Made by a program: the position numbers and the translations under genes. 64,000 nt of DNA, taken from positions 62,001 to 126,000 of the forward strand of contig NZ_CATNHF010000001.1 of the NCBI RefSeq assembly GCF_950097975.1. The letters run 5' to 3'. The DNA comes from Microbacterium sp. T2.11-28 (GTDB lineage Bacteria > Actinomycetota > Actinomycetes > Actinomycetales > Microbacteriaceae). Positions 1-10,297 of this stretch are shown one piece after another. Under the pieces are notes generated by a model, which was not told the DNA's origin, ran no database searches, and worked only from the letters and a program-made list of their open reading frames with translations. Numbering within the stretch: position 1 is the first letter of the stretch; the number at the start of each line of letters is the position of its first letter.

Positions 1-1891
1 TGCGGCGCCCCCGCAGCGCGTCGGCGACGACCGCTGCACGCAGCGTCTCGGCGACCGCGCGCCCGTGGGCGTACTCGAAGCGGAGGAGCGCCCGCACCGT
101 GCCCTCGCCCGCCGGCACCGGCCCGAGGACCGCGGCGGGGGCCAGCGACGGGACCTCGGCCCGCACGTGCGCGATCGCCTCGTCGACCGCGGCCGCCGTT
201 CCCTCCACCGTCGCCACCCGGACCACCGGGGGCATGTGCAGCGGTGCCCGCTCCGCCAGCTCGGTGCGCGCGTAGGCCGCCTGGGTCCAGGTCGCCAGCG
301 CCCGGGAGACCGGACCGGTCACCCCGACGAGGTGCACCGGTGCGCCCGGCGCGGCGAGGGCGGCCGCGTTCGACCACCAGCGCAGGCACGCCTCGCCGAT
401 CCGCAGCTGCTCGGCCAGCAGCATCTTGTCGCCGTCGAGCAGGATGACGGCCCGATAGCCGCCCGGGGCGATCGGCTCCGCCCCGCGCGTCGCGATCACC
501 AGCGCCGGCCGCGCCTCGACCTCCGTGACCGGGTGGGCGCCGTCGGAGACGATCACGCGGGTGTTCGGGAACGCGCGGCCGAGCTCGTCGGCGGTGCGCT
601 CCGACCCCGACGACGCCATCCGCAGACGCTGCGAGGAGCAGTTCGCGCAGGACCAGTTCGGCAGGGTGCGCCCGCACCAGCCGCAGTCGGGGGCGCTGCC
701 GGGACGGCGGGCATGCAGCGGACCGGCGCAGTGCGGGCAGCGGGCCGGTGTGCGGCAGTCGGCGCAGACCAGGACGGGGGCGTATCCGGGCCGGGAGACC
801 TGCACGAGCACGGGGCCGTCCCGCAGAGCCTCGCGCGCCGCGGCGAAGGCCGCCGACGGCACGCGCTGTCCGCGCACCTCCCCCTCGTGCGTCCCCGACA
901 GGATCACGCGCGGGCTCTCCCGCCGCGCGGCGGGGACCTCCCGCACCCAGCCGAGCTGGACCAGCCGCTCGACGTCGGTCGAGCGGGTGTGCCCCGCGAA
1001 CACGAGCGCGGAGTCCTCGAGCTCCTGGCGGATGAGCGCGGCGTCGCGGGCGTGGACCCCGGGGCTCAGCGGCTCGGCCAGGAGGGGGTCGCCGTCGTCC
1101 CAGACGGCGACCAGGCCGACGTCGTGGGCCGGGGCGTAGACCGTCGACCGGTTCCCGACCACGATGCACGGCGCGGGATGGAGCAGCCGCAGATACGCGG
1201 CGTAGCGCTCGGGTCCGGAGCGGCGGGCGTCGTCGCGGACGATCGCGTCGTCGGGCGCGCGGCCTGTCAGCGCGGCCAGCACCTGCGTCTGGTCGCGGTG
1301 GTCCGGCAGCACGAGCACGGCGCTGCGCCCCGCCGCGAGACGTTCCACGGCCATCGCGGCCATCAGCTCCGCCCACGCGCCCCACGCGCTCCCGGCGACG
1401 GGACGCGGGGGCGGGTCGATCGCGAGGCGCTCCCCCGCGGCCAGCGCGTCGCCCAGGCCGGGATGGGACGCCAGCACGCCCCGTGCCCAGGCGAGCCCCT
1501 CGGGCGACACGGCCGGCGCCTGCGGCGGCTCGGCCGCGCGCCAGGCCTTCTCCGCTCGCACCATGCGCTTGGGGATCACGAGCCGGAGGATGTCGACCGC
1601 CGAGCCCGCCGCGCGATCGGCCGCTCGTCGGGCCAGAGCGTAGAGCGACTCGGGGAGCACGGCCACCGGCGAGACGACGCTGTCCACCTCGGACAGCGGA
1701 CGGTCCGGGGCGACGGCATCCGTCACGTCCAGGACATAGGCCTCCACGACGCGTCCGGCGGTGCGCAGAGGCACCTTGACGCGCACTCCCGCGACCACCT
1801 CGCCGACCAGCTCCGAGGGCACGGCGTAGTCGAACGGCCGGTCGAGCTGAGGCAGCGGAGAGTCGACCAGGACGCGGGCGACGGTGACCAC
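1..1891 (-). CDS. priA: PriA, replication restart protein (3' end off window)
   Basis: About 630 residues from a GTG at 1891 run off the left edge, so the C-terminus is missing. PriA recognises stalled forks and helps reload the replisome. The N-terminus reads VVTVARVLVDSPLPQLDRPF, the typical PriA DNA-binding start. A zinc-binding cysteine set lies at about 640-770: CADC, CPHC, CGWC and CANC pairs. The place where a Walker A motif should be (about 1390) reads PVAGSAWGAWAEL, with no GKT/S. This agrees with the known actinobacterial PriA group, in which helicase motifs have decayed and only a structural or loading role is likely. It lies 6 nt after metK and is probably the next gene of the same operon. 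Identity is sure; helicase inactivity is inferred from the missing P-loop. Confidence 0.93.
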   Translation of the reverse strand, partial: MVTVARVLVDSPLPQLDRPFDYAVPSELVGEVVAGVRVKVPLRTAGRVVEAYVLDVTDAVAPDRPLSEVDSVVSPVAVLPESLYALARRAADRAAGSAVDILRLVIPKRMVRAEKAWRAAEPPQAPAVSPEGLAWARGVLASHPGLGDALAAGERLAIDPPPRPVAGSAWGAWAELMAAMAVERLAAGRSAVLVLPDHRDQTQVLAALTGRAPDDAIVRDDARRSGPERYAAYLRLLHPAPCIVVGNRSTVYAPAHDVGLVAVWDDGDPLLAEPLSPGVHARDAALIRQELEDSALVFAGHTRSTDVERLVQLGWVREVPAARRESPRVILSGTHEGEVRGQRVPSAAFAAAREALRDGPVLVQVSRPGYAPVLVCADCRTPARCPHCAGPLHARRPGSAPDCGWCGRTLPNWSCANCSSQRLRMASSGSERTADELGRAFPNTRVIVSDGAHPVTEVEARPALVIATRGAEPIAPGGYRAVILLDGDKMLLAEQLRIGEACLRWWSNAAALAAPGAPVHLVGVTGPVSRALATWTQAAYARTELAERAPLHMPPVVRVATVEGTAAAVDEAIAHVRAEVPSLAPAAVLGPVPAGEGTVRALLRFEYAHGRAVAETLRAAVVADALRGRR

Positions 1892-1897
1892 GGCGGG

Positions 1898-3091
1898 TCA
1901 GAGGCCGGCGGCGGCGCGGAGTTCCTCGACGCGGTCGGTGCGCTCCCAGGTGAAGTCGGGCAGCTCGCGTCCGAAGTGACCGTACGCCGCGGTCTGGGCG
2001 TAGATCGGGCGCAGCAGGTCGAGCCGGTCGATGATGGCCTGCGGCCGCAGATCGAACACGTCCGTGATCGCGGCGGTGATCGCCTCGTCCGAGACGTGCC
2101 CGGTGCCGAAGGTCTCGACGTACAGCCCGACGGGCGCCGCCCGGCCGATGGCGTACGCGACCTGCACCTCGAGGCGGTCGGCCAGACCGGCGGCGACGGC
2201 GTTCTTGGCGACCCACCGCATGGCGTAGGCGGCCGAGCGGTCGACCTTCGAGGGGTCCTTGCCGCTGAACGCGCCGCCGCCGTGCCGTGCGGCGCCGCCG
2301 TAGGTGTCGATGATGATCTTCCGACCGGTGAGGCCGGCGTCGCCCTTCGGGCCGCCGATCACGAAGGGACCGGCGGGGTTGATGACGTACTCCACATCGC
2401 CGATGTCCAGGCCGGTCTGCGCGATGACCGGGTCGATGACCTCGGCGCGCACGGCCGCCCGCAGCGCGGCGAGGGAGATGTCGGGGTTGTGCTGGGTCGA
2501 GACCACCACCGTCTCGACCGTTCGCGGCACGTGGCCGTCGTAGCCGAGCGTCACCTGCGTCTTGCCGTCGGGACGCAGGAACGGCAGCGCGCCGGAGCGC
2601 CGAGCGTCGGTGAGCCGTTCGGCGATGCGGTGCGCCGTCCAGATCGCCATCGGCATGAGCTGCGGCGTCTCGGTGGTCGCGTAGCCGAACATGATCCCCT
2701 GGTCGCCCGCGCCCAGCGCGTCGACGGGGTCGCTCGATCCCTCTTCCCGGTGCTCGATCGCGTTGTCGACTCCTGCCGCGATGTCCCCGGACTGCTCGCC
2801 GATGGAGACCGTGACACCGCACGAGTCGCCGTCGAAGCCGGTCTCGCTGGAGGTGTAGCCGATGCGGTTGACGACCCCGCGCACGATCCCGGGGATGTCG
2901 ACGTAGCCGTCGGTGCGCACCTCGCCGGCGACGTGGACGAGCCCCGTCGTCACCAGCGTCTCCACGGCGACCCGGCTCCCGGGGTCCACGGCCAGCAGCG
3001 CGTCGAGCACGCTGTCGGAGATCTGATCGCAGATCTTGTCGGGGTGCCCTTCGGTCACGGACTCGGACGTGAACAGGCGCAGCTGAGTCAT
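1898..3091 (-). CDS. metK: S-adenosylmethionine synthetase
   Basis: 397 residues, full length for the family. Makes SAM from methionine and ATP in the cytoplasm. Visible signatures are [12 protein letters not shown] near the N-terminus (ATP and metal binding), [12 protein letters not shown] (hexapeptide signature) and [17 protein letters not shown] (phosphate loop and catalytic lysines). The ATG at 3091 follows a GGAG with about 5 nt spacing. It lies between rpoZ and priA. In Mycobacterium tuberculosis a coaBC/dfp gene sits between rpoZ and metK; here that space is only about 105 nt, so coaBC is not at its usual place. I see no known SAM riboswitch in the leader, only hairpins and a short overlapping ORF that are listed separately. 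Confidence 0.97.
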   Translation of the reverse strand: MTQLRLFTSESVTEGHPDKICDQISDSVLDALLAVDPGSRVAVETLVTTGLVHVAGEVRTDGYVDIPGIVRGVVNRIGYTSSETGFDGDSCGVTVSIGEQSGDIAAGVDNAIEHREEGSSDPVDALGAGDQGIMFGYATTETPQLMPMAIWTAHRIAERLTDARRSGALPFLRPDGKTQVTLGYDGHVPRTVETVVVSTQHNPDISLAALRAAVRAEVIDPVIAQTGLDIGDVEYVINPAGPFVIGGPKGDAGLTGRKIIIDTYGGAARHGGGAFSGKDPSKVDRSAAYAMRWVAKNAVAAGLADRLEVQVAYAIGRAAPVGLYVETFGTGHVSDEAITAAITDVFDLRPQAIIDRLDLLRPIYAQTAAYGHFGRELPDFTWERTDRVEELRAAAGL

Positions 3092-3192
3092 CGGTGCTCC
3101 AGACGGCGGACAGGATCGGGGGTGTTAACCATCATGCCCGCGTCCCCCGACATGGCGGGTGACGCGGGCACGGCGACGCCATACGGCGTCAT
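3088..3192 (-). CDS. possible Met-containing upstream ORF coupled to metK
   Basis: An open frame of 34 codons fills the gap between rpoZ and metK and ends in ATGA overlapping the metK start. Methionine codons are at positions 1, 14, 20 and 21. The pair at 20-21 is preceded by GGGGGA, so a 15-codon version starting there ([15 protein letters not shown]) is also possible. The frame contains the 9-bp inverted repeat listed next. It could be a coupling or leader peptide for metK, or a chance open frame in GC-rich DNA. No homologue is known to me. Confidence 0.25.
   Translation of the reverse strand: MTPYGVAVPASPAMSGDAGMMVNTPDPVRRLEHR
3136..3190. repeat. two inverted repeats in the rpoZ-metK gap
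   Basis: A perfect 9-bp stem (gcccgcgtc at 3136-3144 with gacgcgggc at 3161-3169, 16-nt loop) and a perfect 6-bp stem (gacgcc at 3175-3180 with ggcgtc at 3185-3190, 4-nt loop). The smaller hairpin lies directly after the rpoZ stop on the minus strand. There is no U-run, so a simple intrinsic terminator is not supported. They may trim or attenuate readthrough from rpoZ into metK. Confidence 0.5.
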
Positions 3193-3196
3193 GGGA

Positions 3197-3451
3197 TCAG
3201 TCGAGCGAGCGCAGGCGCAGCTTGTCCTCGTGGATCTCGTGCAGTGCGATCGTCAGGGGCTTGTCCTCGACGGTCGAGTCCACGAGGGGCCCGACGTTGT
3301 CGAAGAGGTTTCCCTCGTGGAGGTCGGAGTAGTAGTCGTTGATCTGGCGGGCACGCTTGGACGCGTAGATCACGAGCTGGTACTTCGAGTCGACCTTCTC
3401 GAGCAGTGCGTCGATGGGCGGGTCGATGATGCCCTGGTCACGAGTGGCCAT
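3197..3451 (-). CDS. rpoZ: RNA polymerase omega subunit
   Basis: 84 residues starting [20 protein letters not shown], with the omega core [19 protein letters not shown] that packs against the beta' C-terminus and helps assemble RNA polymerase. A longer open frame exists upstream, but the ATG at 3451 has a clear AGGAGGT about 6 nt before it and matches the usual family start. It lies after gmk and before metK, as in other Actinomycetota. Confidence 0.95.
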   Translation of the reverse strand: MATRDQGIIDPPIDALLEKVDSKYQLVIYASKRARQINDYYSDLHEGNLFDNVGPLVDSTVEDKPLTIALHEIHEDKLRLRSLD

Positions 3452-3564
3452 AGTGGACCTCCTGGATCGGATGGCGGAAGAAAATCGGGGCGAAGCGCGG
3501 GGCGCGCAGCTCCTCACGGACGAGGACGCCGCGGCATCCGACCATTCTACAGTCCCGCCGCCGT

Positions 3565-4461
3565 TCAGTGCGCGAGGGCGGCCACCTCGGCCGCCGCCCG
3601 CGCCACGTCGTCGTTGACGACGTGATGGTCGAACTCGCCCTGCGACGCGAGCTCGACGCGCGCGGTCTTCAGCCGGCGGGCGCGCTCCTCGGCGTCTTCG
3701 GTGCCGCGGCCGACGAGGCGCTGCACCAGCTCGTCCCAGCTGGGCGGGAGCAGGAAGACGAGGTTGGCATCCGGGGCGGCGGCGCGGACCTGGCGGGCCC
3801 CCTGCAGATCGATCTCGAGGAGCACCGTGCGCCCCTCCCGCAGGGCGGCGTCGATGGGCGCCTTCGGCGTGCCGTAGCGGAAGGCGTTGTGGACGGTCGC
3901 GTGCTCCAGCAGCGCCCCGGTGGCGATCAGCCGGTCGAACTCGGCGTCGTCGACGAAGTAGTAGTGCTCGCCGTCGACCTCGCCGGGGCGCGGTGCGCGC
4001 GTGGTCGCGGAGACCGACAGGAGGATCTCGGGGTGATGCGCCTTGATGTGCGCTGCCACGGTCCCCTTGCCGACCGCGGTGGGCCCGGCCAGCACGACCA
4101 GGCGGCTACGGCCCTCGCGCGGGCGGGGCTCGGGCCAGCGCCCGTCGAGGAAGGCCTCCAGCTCGGCCCGCTGCCGGCTGCCCAGGCCGCCGAGGCGCTT
4201 GACGGGCGAGATCTCGAGGTCGGCGAGGATGCGATCGCGTTTGCCCTCGCCGATCGCCGGCAGCGCCGTCAGGAATTCGGTGACGCGCATCGCACCGGCG
4301 GGCGAGTGCGGATCGGCCAGCGCGCGGCGCAGCAGCTCCTGCGGGCTGATCACCCGGGTCGCCACGTCGCGCTTGAGGGAGGCGCGCTCGCGTCGGGCGG
4401 CGACGGCGCGGCGTGACGCGGCGGCGCGGTCGACCTCGGGCGGGCGGCGGGCGTCAGTCAT
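3565..4461 (-). CDS. gmk: mIHF-guanylate kinase fusion
   Basis: 298 residues, against about 200 for a normal guanylate kinase. Residues about 120-298 are Gmk (GMP + ATP to GDP + ADP), with P-loop GPTAVGKGT at about 126-134, a GMP-binding segment [20 protein letters not shown], and DLQGARQV. Residues about 10-106 match the actinobacterial integration host factor mIHF: a basic helix [17 protein letters not shown], then [20 protein letters not shown] and [20 protein letters not shown]. In mycobacteria mihF is a separate gene immediately upstream of gmk, so this looks like a fusion of the two neighbours with no stop between them. The ATG at 4461 overlaps the pyrF end by 8 nt. A P-loop Ser is Thr here. 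That the fused domain binds DNA is inferred from family similarity. Confidence 0.93.
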   Translation of the reverse strand: MTDARRPPEVDRAAASRRAVAARRERASLKRDVATRVISPQELLRRALADPHSPAGAMRVTEFLTALPAIGEGKRDRILADLEISPVKRLGGLGSRQRAELEAFLDGRWPEPRPREGRSRLVVLAGPTAVGKGTVAAHIKAHHPEILLSVSATTRAPRPGEVDGEHYYFVDDAEFDRLIATGALLEHATVHNAFRYGTPKAPIDAALREGRTVLLEIDLQGARQVRAAAPDANLVFLLPPSWDELVQRLVGRGTEDAEERARRLKTARVELASQGEFDHHVVNDDVARAAAEVAALAH

Positions 4462-5323
4462 GGCGTGCTTCCTGGAGTTCGCGGTTGTGGGCGTCGATCG
4501 CGTCGGCGAGACCGGCGGGTCCGTCGGAGAGGATACTGCGACTGGCGCTGGCGAGCACAGTCGACGCGTTGGCGCCGAACAGGGCGCTCAGCGCGGACAG
4601 CCGCGCCCCCTGGGCGCCGAACCCGGGCGCGAGGATCGGTGCCGCCGGCTGGATCGGCACCGGGATCCCGTAGGACGCGGCGTCGACGGTCGCGCCGATC
4701 ACGAACCCGATGTCGCCCAGCACGCCGTCTCCGGCCCGGTTGAAGGAAGAGACCTCGTCGACGACGTCTGCGGCGATCGTCGGGTTCGTGCGCACGGCTC
4801 CGTCTTCGTGCACGGCCGACTGCGGCGCGGCGCCCTGGATGAACGCGGCCTCCGGGTTGCTCGTGGCGGCGAGGACGAAGACGCCCTTGCCGCCCTCGCG
4901 TGCGAGCTCGAAGGTGGAGCGCAGCGCGCCGACGCCCAGGTACGGGCTGACCGTGACGGCATCCGCCTCCAGCGGGGCGCCGGGCGTCAGCCAGGCCGCG
5001 GCGTAGGCGTCCATGGTGGTGCCGATGTCGCCGCGCTTGGCGTCGGCGAGCACGATCAGCCCGGCCGCGCGCGCCGTGGACATGACCTCCTCGAGTGCCG
5101 CGTACCCGGCCGAGCCGAAGCGCTCGAAGAAGGCCACCTGGGGCTTCACGACGGCGACCCGGGGCGCGGCGGCCTCGACGACGCGCAGCCCGAACTCCCG
5201 CGCACCGGCCGCGTCCACCGGGAGCCCCCACGCGCGGAGCAGGGATTCGTGCGGGTCGATGCCGACGCACAGCCTTCCCCGGGCGCCCAGCGCGGCGTGG
5301 AGGCGCTCCCCGAATCCGGTCAC
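4454..5323 (-). CDS. pyrF: orotidine 5'-phosphate decarboxylase, type 2
   Basis: 289 residues from a GTG at 5323 that overlaps the carB stop as GTGA. Catalyses OMP to UMP, the last step of de novo pyrimidine synthesis. The active-site signature [15 protein letters not shown] is present. The N-terminus [12 protein letters not shown] and C-terminal PGFGAQGA phosphate loop fit the type 2 (long, mycobacterial-like) subfamily. Last dedicated gene of the pyr operon; its 3' end overlaps gmk by 8 nt, so UMP synthesis and GMP phosphorylation are transcriptionally linked. Confidence 0.96.
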   Translation of the reverse strand: MTGFGERLHAALGARGRLCVGIDPHESLLRAWGLPVDAAGAREFGLRVVEAAAPRVAVVKPQVAFFERFGSAGYAALEEVMSTARAAGLIVLADAKRGDIGTTMDAYAAAWLTPGAPLEADAVTVSPYLGVGALRSTFELAREGGKGVFVLAATSNPEAAFIQGAAPQSAVHEDGAVRTNPTIAADVVDEVSSFNRAGDGVLGDIGFVIGATVDAASYGIPVPIQPAAPILAPGFGAQGARLSALSALFGANASTVLASASRSILSDGPAGLADAIDAHNRELQEARHD

Positions 5324-8300
5324 ACCGCCGCCTTCCGGTCGGCGGCGTACTCCTGCAGGCTCTTCACCGAGAAGCCCTCCCGCAGCACCGGCAGCGCGCT
5401 GACGGCGGCGCCGAGCACGGCCATCGTCGTGAACAGGGCCTTGTCGGCAGCCACCGCGGCGGCGCGGATCTCGTAGCCGTCGGCGCGCGCGATGCCACCC
5501 GAGGGCGTGTTCACCACGATGTCGATCTCCCCGGCGTTGATGAGGTCGACGACGTTGCGCTCCCCCGTCTGCTGCGTGGCCGAGTACTTGTTCACGACCT
5601 CGACCCGGATGCCGTTGCGGGCGAGGATCTCGGCCGTCCCCTCGGTGGCGGTGAGCCGGAACCCGAGCTCCTGCAGCCGGTGCGCGGGGAGGATGACGGC
5701 ACGCTTGTCGTCGTCGGCCACCGACAGGAAGACCGTGCCCTCGGTCGGCATCCCGCCGTAGGCGGCTGCCTGGCTCTTGGCGAAGGCGGTCGGGAAGTCG
5801 CGGTCGATCCCCATCACCTCGCCCGTGGAGCGCATCTCGGGGCCGAGCACGGAGTCCACGGTGTGACCGTCGGCGGTCCGGAAGCGCTTGAACGGCAGCA
5901 CGGCCTCCTTGACGGCGACCGGCGCATCCAGCGGCACCCGCGAGCCGTCCTCGACCGGCAGCAGGCCCTCGGCCTTGAGCTCGGCGATGGTGGCGCCGGC
6001 CATGATGCGGCTGGCGGCCTTGGCGAGCGGGATCCCGAGCGCCTTGGAGACGAACGGCACGGTGCGCGAGGCGCGCGGATTGGCCTCGATGACGTAGAGG
6101 ACGCCCGCCGAGACCGCGAACTGCACGTTCAGCAGGCCGCGCACCCCGACGCCCTCGGCGATCGCGAGCGTGGCGGTGCGCACCCGGTCGATCTCGGTGC
6201 GGCCGAGCGAGACCGGCGGCAGCGTGCACGACGAGTCGCCGGAGTGGATGCCGGCCTCCTCGAGGTGCTCCATGACGCCGCCGATGTACAGCTCGTGGCC
6301 GTCGTAGAGCGCATCGACGTCGAGCTCGATCGCGTCGTCGAGGAATCGGTCCACCAGGAGGGGCTTGCCCTCCTCGATGACGACCTCGCCGGCGGTGCGC
6401 ACGAAGTAGTCGCGCAGGCTGTCGGTGTCGTAGACGATCTCCATGCCGCGGCCGCCCAGCACGAAGCTCGGGCGCACGAGCACGGGGTAGCCGATCTCCT
6501 CGGCGATCGCGACGGCACCGGCCTCGTCGACGGCCGTGTCGTGACGCGGCGCGATCAGGCCCGCCCGATCGAGCAGCTGCGAGAACAGCTCGCGCTCCTC
6601 GGCGATGTCGATGGCCGCCGGGCTCGTGCCCAGGATCGTGTATCCGGCCTCCTCGATGCCCTTCGCCAGGCCCAGCGGGGTCTGGCCGCCGAGCTGGCAG
6701 ACGACGCCGTGGATCGTCCCCGACTGCGCCTCGGCGTGCAGGACCTCGAGGACGTCCTCGAGCGTCAGCGGCTCGAAGTACAGGCGGTCGCTCGTGTCGT
6801 AGTCGGTGGACACCGTCTCGGGGTTGCAGTTGACCATGATCGTCTCGAAGCCGGCCGCCGACAGGGCGAACGACGCGTGGACGCAGGAGTAGTCGAACTC
6901 GACGCCCTGGCCGATGCGGTTGGGGCCGGAGCCGATGATCACGACCTTCCTGCGGTCGGACGGCATCACCTCGGTCTCCGTGTCGTACGAGGAGTAGTGG
7001 TACGGCGTCAGGGCGGGGAACTCCCCCGCGCACGTGTCGACGGTCTTGTAGACCGGGCGCACGTCCAGTCCCCAGCGCACGCCGCGCACCTCCTCCTCGG
7101 CGAGGCCGCGGAGCTGGCCGATCTGCGCGTCGCTGAAGCCGTGCTCCTTGGCGACGCGCAGCGTCGCGGCGTCGAGCTCCGGCGCCTGCCGGATGTACTC
7201 GGCCACCTCGTTGATGAGCACCATCTGGTCGAGGAACCAGGGGTCGATCTTGGTGGCCTCGAAGGCCTGCTCGATGGTCGCGCCCTTGCGCAGCGCCTGC
7301 TGCAGGACCACGATCCGGCCGTCGGTGGGGCGCGTGGCGATCTCCAGGAGCTCCTCGACCGAGCGGTCCTCGGGGCCCCAGTGGAAGCTGGAGCCGCGCT
7401 TCTCGAGCGAGCGGAGCGCCTTCTGCAGCGCCGTGGCGTAGTTGCGGCCGATCGCCATCGCCTCGCCGACCGACTTCATGGTGGTCGTGAGGGTCGTGTC
7501 GGCGTTGGGGAACTTCTCGAAGTTGAACCGCGGCACCTTCACGACGACGTAGTCCAGGGTCGGCTCGAAGCTCGCGGGCGTGGCCTGGGTGATGTCGTTG
7601 GGCACCTCGTCGAGGCGATAGCCGATGGCGAGCTTGGCCGCCAGCTTGGCGATCGGGAAGCCGGTCGCCTTGGAGGCCAGCGCCGAGGAGCGGGACACCC
7701 GGGGGTTCATCTCGATGACGATGATGCGGCCCGAGGCGGGGTCGACGGCGAACTGGATGTTGCAGCCGCCGGTGTCCACGCCCACGGCGCGGATGATGTC
7801 GATCCCGATGTCGCGGAGCTTCTGGTACTCGCGGTCGGTGAGGGTCAGCGCCGGGGCGACGGTGATCGAATCGCCGGTGTGCACGCCGACGGGGTCCACG
7901 TTCTCGATCGAGCAGACGACCACCGTGTTGTCGGAGGTGTCGCGCATGAGCTCGAGCTCGTACTCCTTCCAGCCGAGGATGGACTCCTCCAGCAGCACCT
8001 CCGTGGTCGGCGAGTCGCGCAGGCCGGCACCGCCGATGCGGCGGAGGTCGGCCTCGTCGTAGGCGAAGCCGGAGCCGAGCCCGCCCATGGTGAACGAGGG
8101 GCGCACGACCAGCGGGTAGCCGAGCTCGGCGGCCCCGGCGAGGAGGTCGTCCATGGTGTGGGCGATGACGCTGCGCGCCACGTCGGCGCCGGCGTCGAGC
8201 ACGAGCTGCTTGAAGATCTGCCGGTCCTCGCCCTTGCGGATGGCGTCGACCTTCGCGCCGATCAGCTCGACGTCGTACTTCTCCAGGATGCCGCGGTCGT

Positions 8301-8607
8301 GCAGGGCCATCGCGGCGTTGAGCGCGGTCTGGCCGCCGAGGGTGGGCAGGATGGCATCCGGCTTCTCCTTGGCGATGATCGTCTCGATCACCTCGGGGGT
8401 GATGGGCTCGATGTAGGTCGCGTCGGCGAAGTCGGGGTCGGTCATGATGGTGGCCGGGTTGGAGTTGACCAGGATGACGCGGACGCCCTCCTCGCGGAGC
8501 ACGCGGCAGGCCTGCGTTCCCGAGTAGTCGAACTCGCACGCCTGGCCGATGACGATCGGCCCGGAGCCGATGACGAGGACGCTGGTGATGTCGTCGCGCT
8601 TGGGCAT
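5320..8607 (-). CDS. carB: carbamoyl-phosphate synthase large subunit
   Basis: 1095 residues, full length. Starts [20 protein letters not shown]. Two homologous ATP-grasp halves are visible: the first carries [12 protein letters not shown] and [18 protein letters not shown], the second [19 protein letters not shown] and [20 protein letters not shown]-terminal methylglyoxal-synthase-like allosteric domain contains NPSGG-type residues ([18 protein letters not shown]). It uses ammonia from CarA with bicarbonate and two ATP to make carbamoyl phosphate for pyrimidines and arginine. The ATG overlaps the carA stop by one base (TGATG) after AAGGAC, so translation is probably coupled. Confidence 0.98.
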   Translation of the reverse strand: MPKRDDITSVLVIGSGPIVIGQACEFDYSGTQACRVLREEGVRVILVNSNPATIMTDPDFADATYIEPITPEVIETIIAKEKPDAILPTLGGQTALNAAMALHDRGILEKYDVELIGAKVDAIRKGEDRQIFKQLVLDAGADVARSVIAHTMDDLLAGAAELGYPLVVRPSFTMGGLGSGFAYDEADLRRIGGAGLRDSPTTEVLLEESILGWKEYELELMRDTSDNTVVVCSIENVDPVGVHTGDSITVAPALTLTDREYQKLRDIGIDIIRAVGVDTGGCNIQFAVDPASGRIIVIEMNPRVSRSSALASKATGFPIAKLAAKLAIGYRLDEVPNDITQATPASFEPTLDYVVVKVPRFNFEKFPNADTTLTTTMKSVGEAMAIGRNYATALQKALRSLEKRGSSFHWGPEDRSVEELLEIATRPTDGRIVVLQQALRKGATIEQAFEATKIDPWFLDQMVLINEVAEYIRQAPELDAATLRVAKEHGFSDAQIGQLRGLAEEEVRGVRWGLDVRPVYKTVDTCAGEFPALTPYHYSSYDTETEVMPSDRRKVVIIGSGPNRIGQGVEFDYSCVHASFALSAAGFETIMVNCNPETVSTDYDTSDRLYFEPLTLEDVLEVLHAEAQSGTIHGVVCQLGGQTPLGLAKGIEEAGYTILGTSPAAIDIAEERELFSQLLDRAGLIAPRHDTAVDEAGAVAIAEEIGYPVLVRPSFVLGGRGMEIVYDTDSLRDYFVRTAGEVVIEEGKPLLVDRFLDDAIELDVDALYDGHELYIGGVMEHLEEAGIHSGDSSCTLPPVSLGRTEIDRVRTATLAIAEGVGVRGLLNVQFAVSAGVLYVIEANPRASRTVPFVSKALGIPLAKAASRIMAGATIAELKAEGLLPVEDGSRVPLDAPVAVKEAVLPFKRFRTADGHTVDSVLGPEMRSTGEVMGIDRDFPTAFAKSQAAAYGGMPTEGTVFLSVADDDKRAVILPAHRLQELGFRLTATEGTAEILARNGIRVEVVNKYSATQQTGERNVVDLINAGEIDIVVNTPSGGIARADGYEIRAAAVAADKALFTTMAVLGAAVSALPVLREGFSVKSLQEYAADRKAAV

Positions 8608-9770
8608 CAGTGGTTGTCCTTCTGGGTCGACACGACCAGCTCGGCGAAGCGGTCGAAGAGGTAGTTGGCGTCGTGGGGCCCGGCGGCGGCCTCGGGGTGG
8701 TACTGCACCGAGAACGCGGGGAGGTCGAGGGCGCGCAGGCCCTCTACGACGTTGTCGTTGAGGCCCACGTGGCTCACCTCGACCCGGCCGTAGCCGTTCG
8801 GGCTGTCCACCGTGCCCTCGATGGGCGCGTCGACCGCGAAGCCGTGGTTGTGCGCCGTGATCTCCACCCGCCCGGTCTGCTTGTCCAGCACCGGCTGGTT
8901 GATGCCCCGGTGGCCGAACGGCAGCTTGTAGGTGCCGAAGCCCAGGGCCCGCCCGAGCAGCTGGTTGCCGAAGCAGATCCCGAAGAAGGGCAGGCACTCG
9001 TCGAGGACCGCGCGCAGGAGCGACACATGGTCGTCGGAGGCGGCGGGGTCGCCCGGGCCGTTGGAGTAGAACACCGCGACCGGATCGATCGCCCGGATGT
9101 CGTCGATCGTCGCGCTCTGCGGCATCACGTGCACGTCGAAGCCGCGCGCGGCGAGGTTCACGACGGTCGCCTGCTTGACGCCGAGGTCGAGCACGGCGAG
9201 GTTTCCGAGGTGGGGCACGCCCTCCGCGGCGGGCGTGATCTCGGCAGCGGTCACCGACACCTCCGCCGACAGGTTCCGCCCGGACATCTCCGGCGCCTCG
9301 CGGACGATCCGCAGCTGCTCGTCGGCGTCGATCGCCGCGGCGTCGCCGGAGAAGATCGCGCCGCGCATGCTGCCGGCCGAGCGCAGGACGCGCGTGACGG
9401 CGCGGGTGTCGATGCCGCTGATGCCCACGATCCCGTCGCGTTCGAGGGCCTCGTCGAGCGACTCCTCCGAGCGCCAGTTCGACACGACGCGGGAGGGGTC
9501 GCGCACGATGTAGCCGGAGACCCAGATGCGGCGCGACTCGACGTCCTCGGCGTTCATGCCGGTGTTGCCGATGTGCGGGGCGGTCTGCAGGACGATCTGC
9601 CCGGCGTAGGAGGGGTCGGTGAGGGTCTCCTGGTAGCCGGTCATGCCGGTGGCGAACACCACCTCGCCCAGGGTCGTTCCGCGCGCCCCGTAGGCGCGGC
9701 CCGGGTGACGGGAGCCGTCCTCGAGGACGAGCACGGCGGGGTCGAGGGTCGGTGAGAAGGAGCTGGTCAT
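8607..9770 (-). CDS. carA: carbamoyl-phosphate synthase small subunit
   Basis: 387 residues. Class I glutamine amidotransferase that supplies ammonia to CarB. The N-terminal CPSase domain has the [18 protein letters not shown] signature; the C-terminal GATase has its nucleophile in [16 protein letters not shown] and the His/Glu pair in [14 protein letters not shown]. The residue after the nucleophile region is Asn (GNQ) rather than the His of many homologues. The ATG at 9770 overlaps the stop of the preceding membrane gene by ATGA. Confidence 0.97.
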   Translation of the reverse strand: MTSSFSPTLDPAVLVLEDGSRHPGRAYGARGTTLGEVVFATGMTGYQETLTDPSYAGQIVLQTAPHIGNTGMNAEDVESRRIWVSGYIVRDPSRVVSNWRSEESLDEALERDGIVGISGIDTRAVTRVLRSAGSMRGAIFSGDAAAIDADEQLRIVREAPEMSGRNLSAEVSVTAAEITPAAEGVPHLGNLAVLDLGVKQATVVNLAARGFDVHVMPQSATIDDIRAIDPVAVFYSNGPGDPAASDDHVSLLRAVLDECLPFFGICFGNQLLGRALGFGTYKLPFGHRGINQPVLDKQTGRVEITAHNHGFAVDAPIEGTVDSPNGYGRVEVSHVGLNDNVVEGLRALDLPAFSVQYHPEAAAGPHDANYLFDRFAELVVSTQKDNH

Positions 9771-10297
9771 GCGTCGGTTCCCGTCGGGGTGGTCGGAGTC
9801 GGTGCGGGGAGGATGCCGGCCACGGCATCGGCCAGGGCGCCGGCGGAGGCGTCCTGCGGGCGGAAGTAGGAGTCCACGGGCGTCGTGGTCTGCCCGGAGT
9901 CGGCGTGCCAGGTGAGACGGACCAGTCCGTCCCGCTCCACGACGCGGTCGATGGCGACCGAGGCGCGGTCGACGCCGACGAGGCGAGCGGTGGGGAGGAA
10001 CAGCCTCGGCTGCCCCGGCAGGTCGAGGGCGACACCCGCGGTCGTCACCGTGAGGTCGACGCGCGAGCGGAAGCCCAGGCGGCGGATGGCGAGTCGCTCG
10101 AGCGGCTCGTCGTGCCGCGTGGTGGCGACGTAGAAGCCCGAGAAGACGGTGAGGCTCTTCGCGTCCGCCGGGATCTCGCCGATCGGCGCCGAGAGGGCGC
10201 TGTCGCGCCGCACCCGGCGGCGCCACGCCCAGACGCCCGAGCCGACGAGCAGCACGGCGACGGCGACGATGACGAGCAGCGCGAGCTCCCGGGTCAT
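9767..10297 (-). CDS. PH-like single-pass membrane protein of the pyr operon
   Basis: 176 residues. One N-terminal transmembrane helix (about residues 4-23, [20 protein letters not shown]) followed by a basic stretch and a roughly 145-residue cytoplasmic domain of beta-rich character ([36 protein letters not shown]). This is the protein seen between pyrC and carA in many Actinomycetota (Rv1382 in M. tuberculosis), usually annotated as a PH-like membrane protein. It overlaps both neighbours by ATGA, which argues for coupled synthesis with the pathway enzymes. Its function is unknown; a membrane anchor or scaffold for pyrimidine enzymes is a guess from context. Confidence 0.85.
   Translation of the reverse strand: MTRELALLVIVAVAVLLVGSGVWAWRRRVRRDSALSAPIGEIPADAKSLTVFSGFYVATTRHDEPLERLAIRRLGFRSRVDLTVTTAGVALDLPGQPRLFLPTARLVGVDRASVAIDRVVERDGLVRLTWHADSGQTTTPVDSYFRPQDASAGALADAVAGILPAPTPTTPTGTDA

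Noticed and set aside
3092..3196. SAM riboswitch before metK
   Set aside because: Only two simple hairpins and no recognisable SAM-I, SAM-II or SAM-IV core.
65..3625. 1186-codon open frame on the plus strand
   Set aside because: It is antisense to priA, metK and rpoZ. Long opposite-strand frames are common in DNA with G/C third positions; the translation is Arg/Gly/Asp-rich without motifs.
5095..8664. 1189-codon open frame opposite carB
   Set aside because: Shadow of carB and pyrF, low-complexity composition, no ribosome site.
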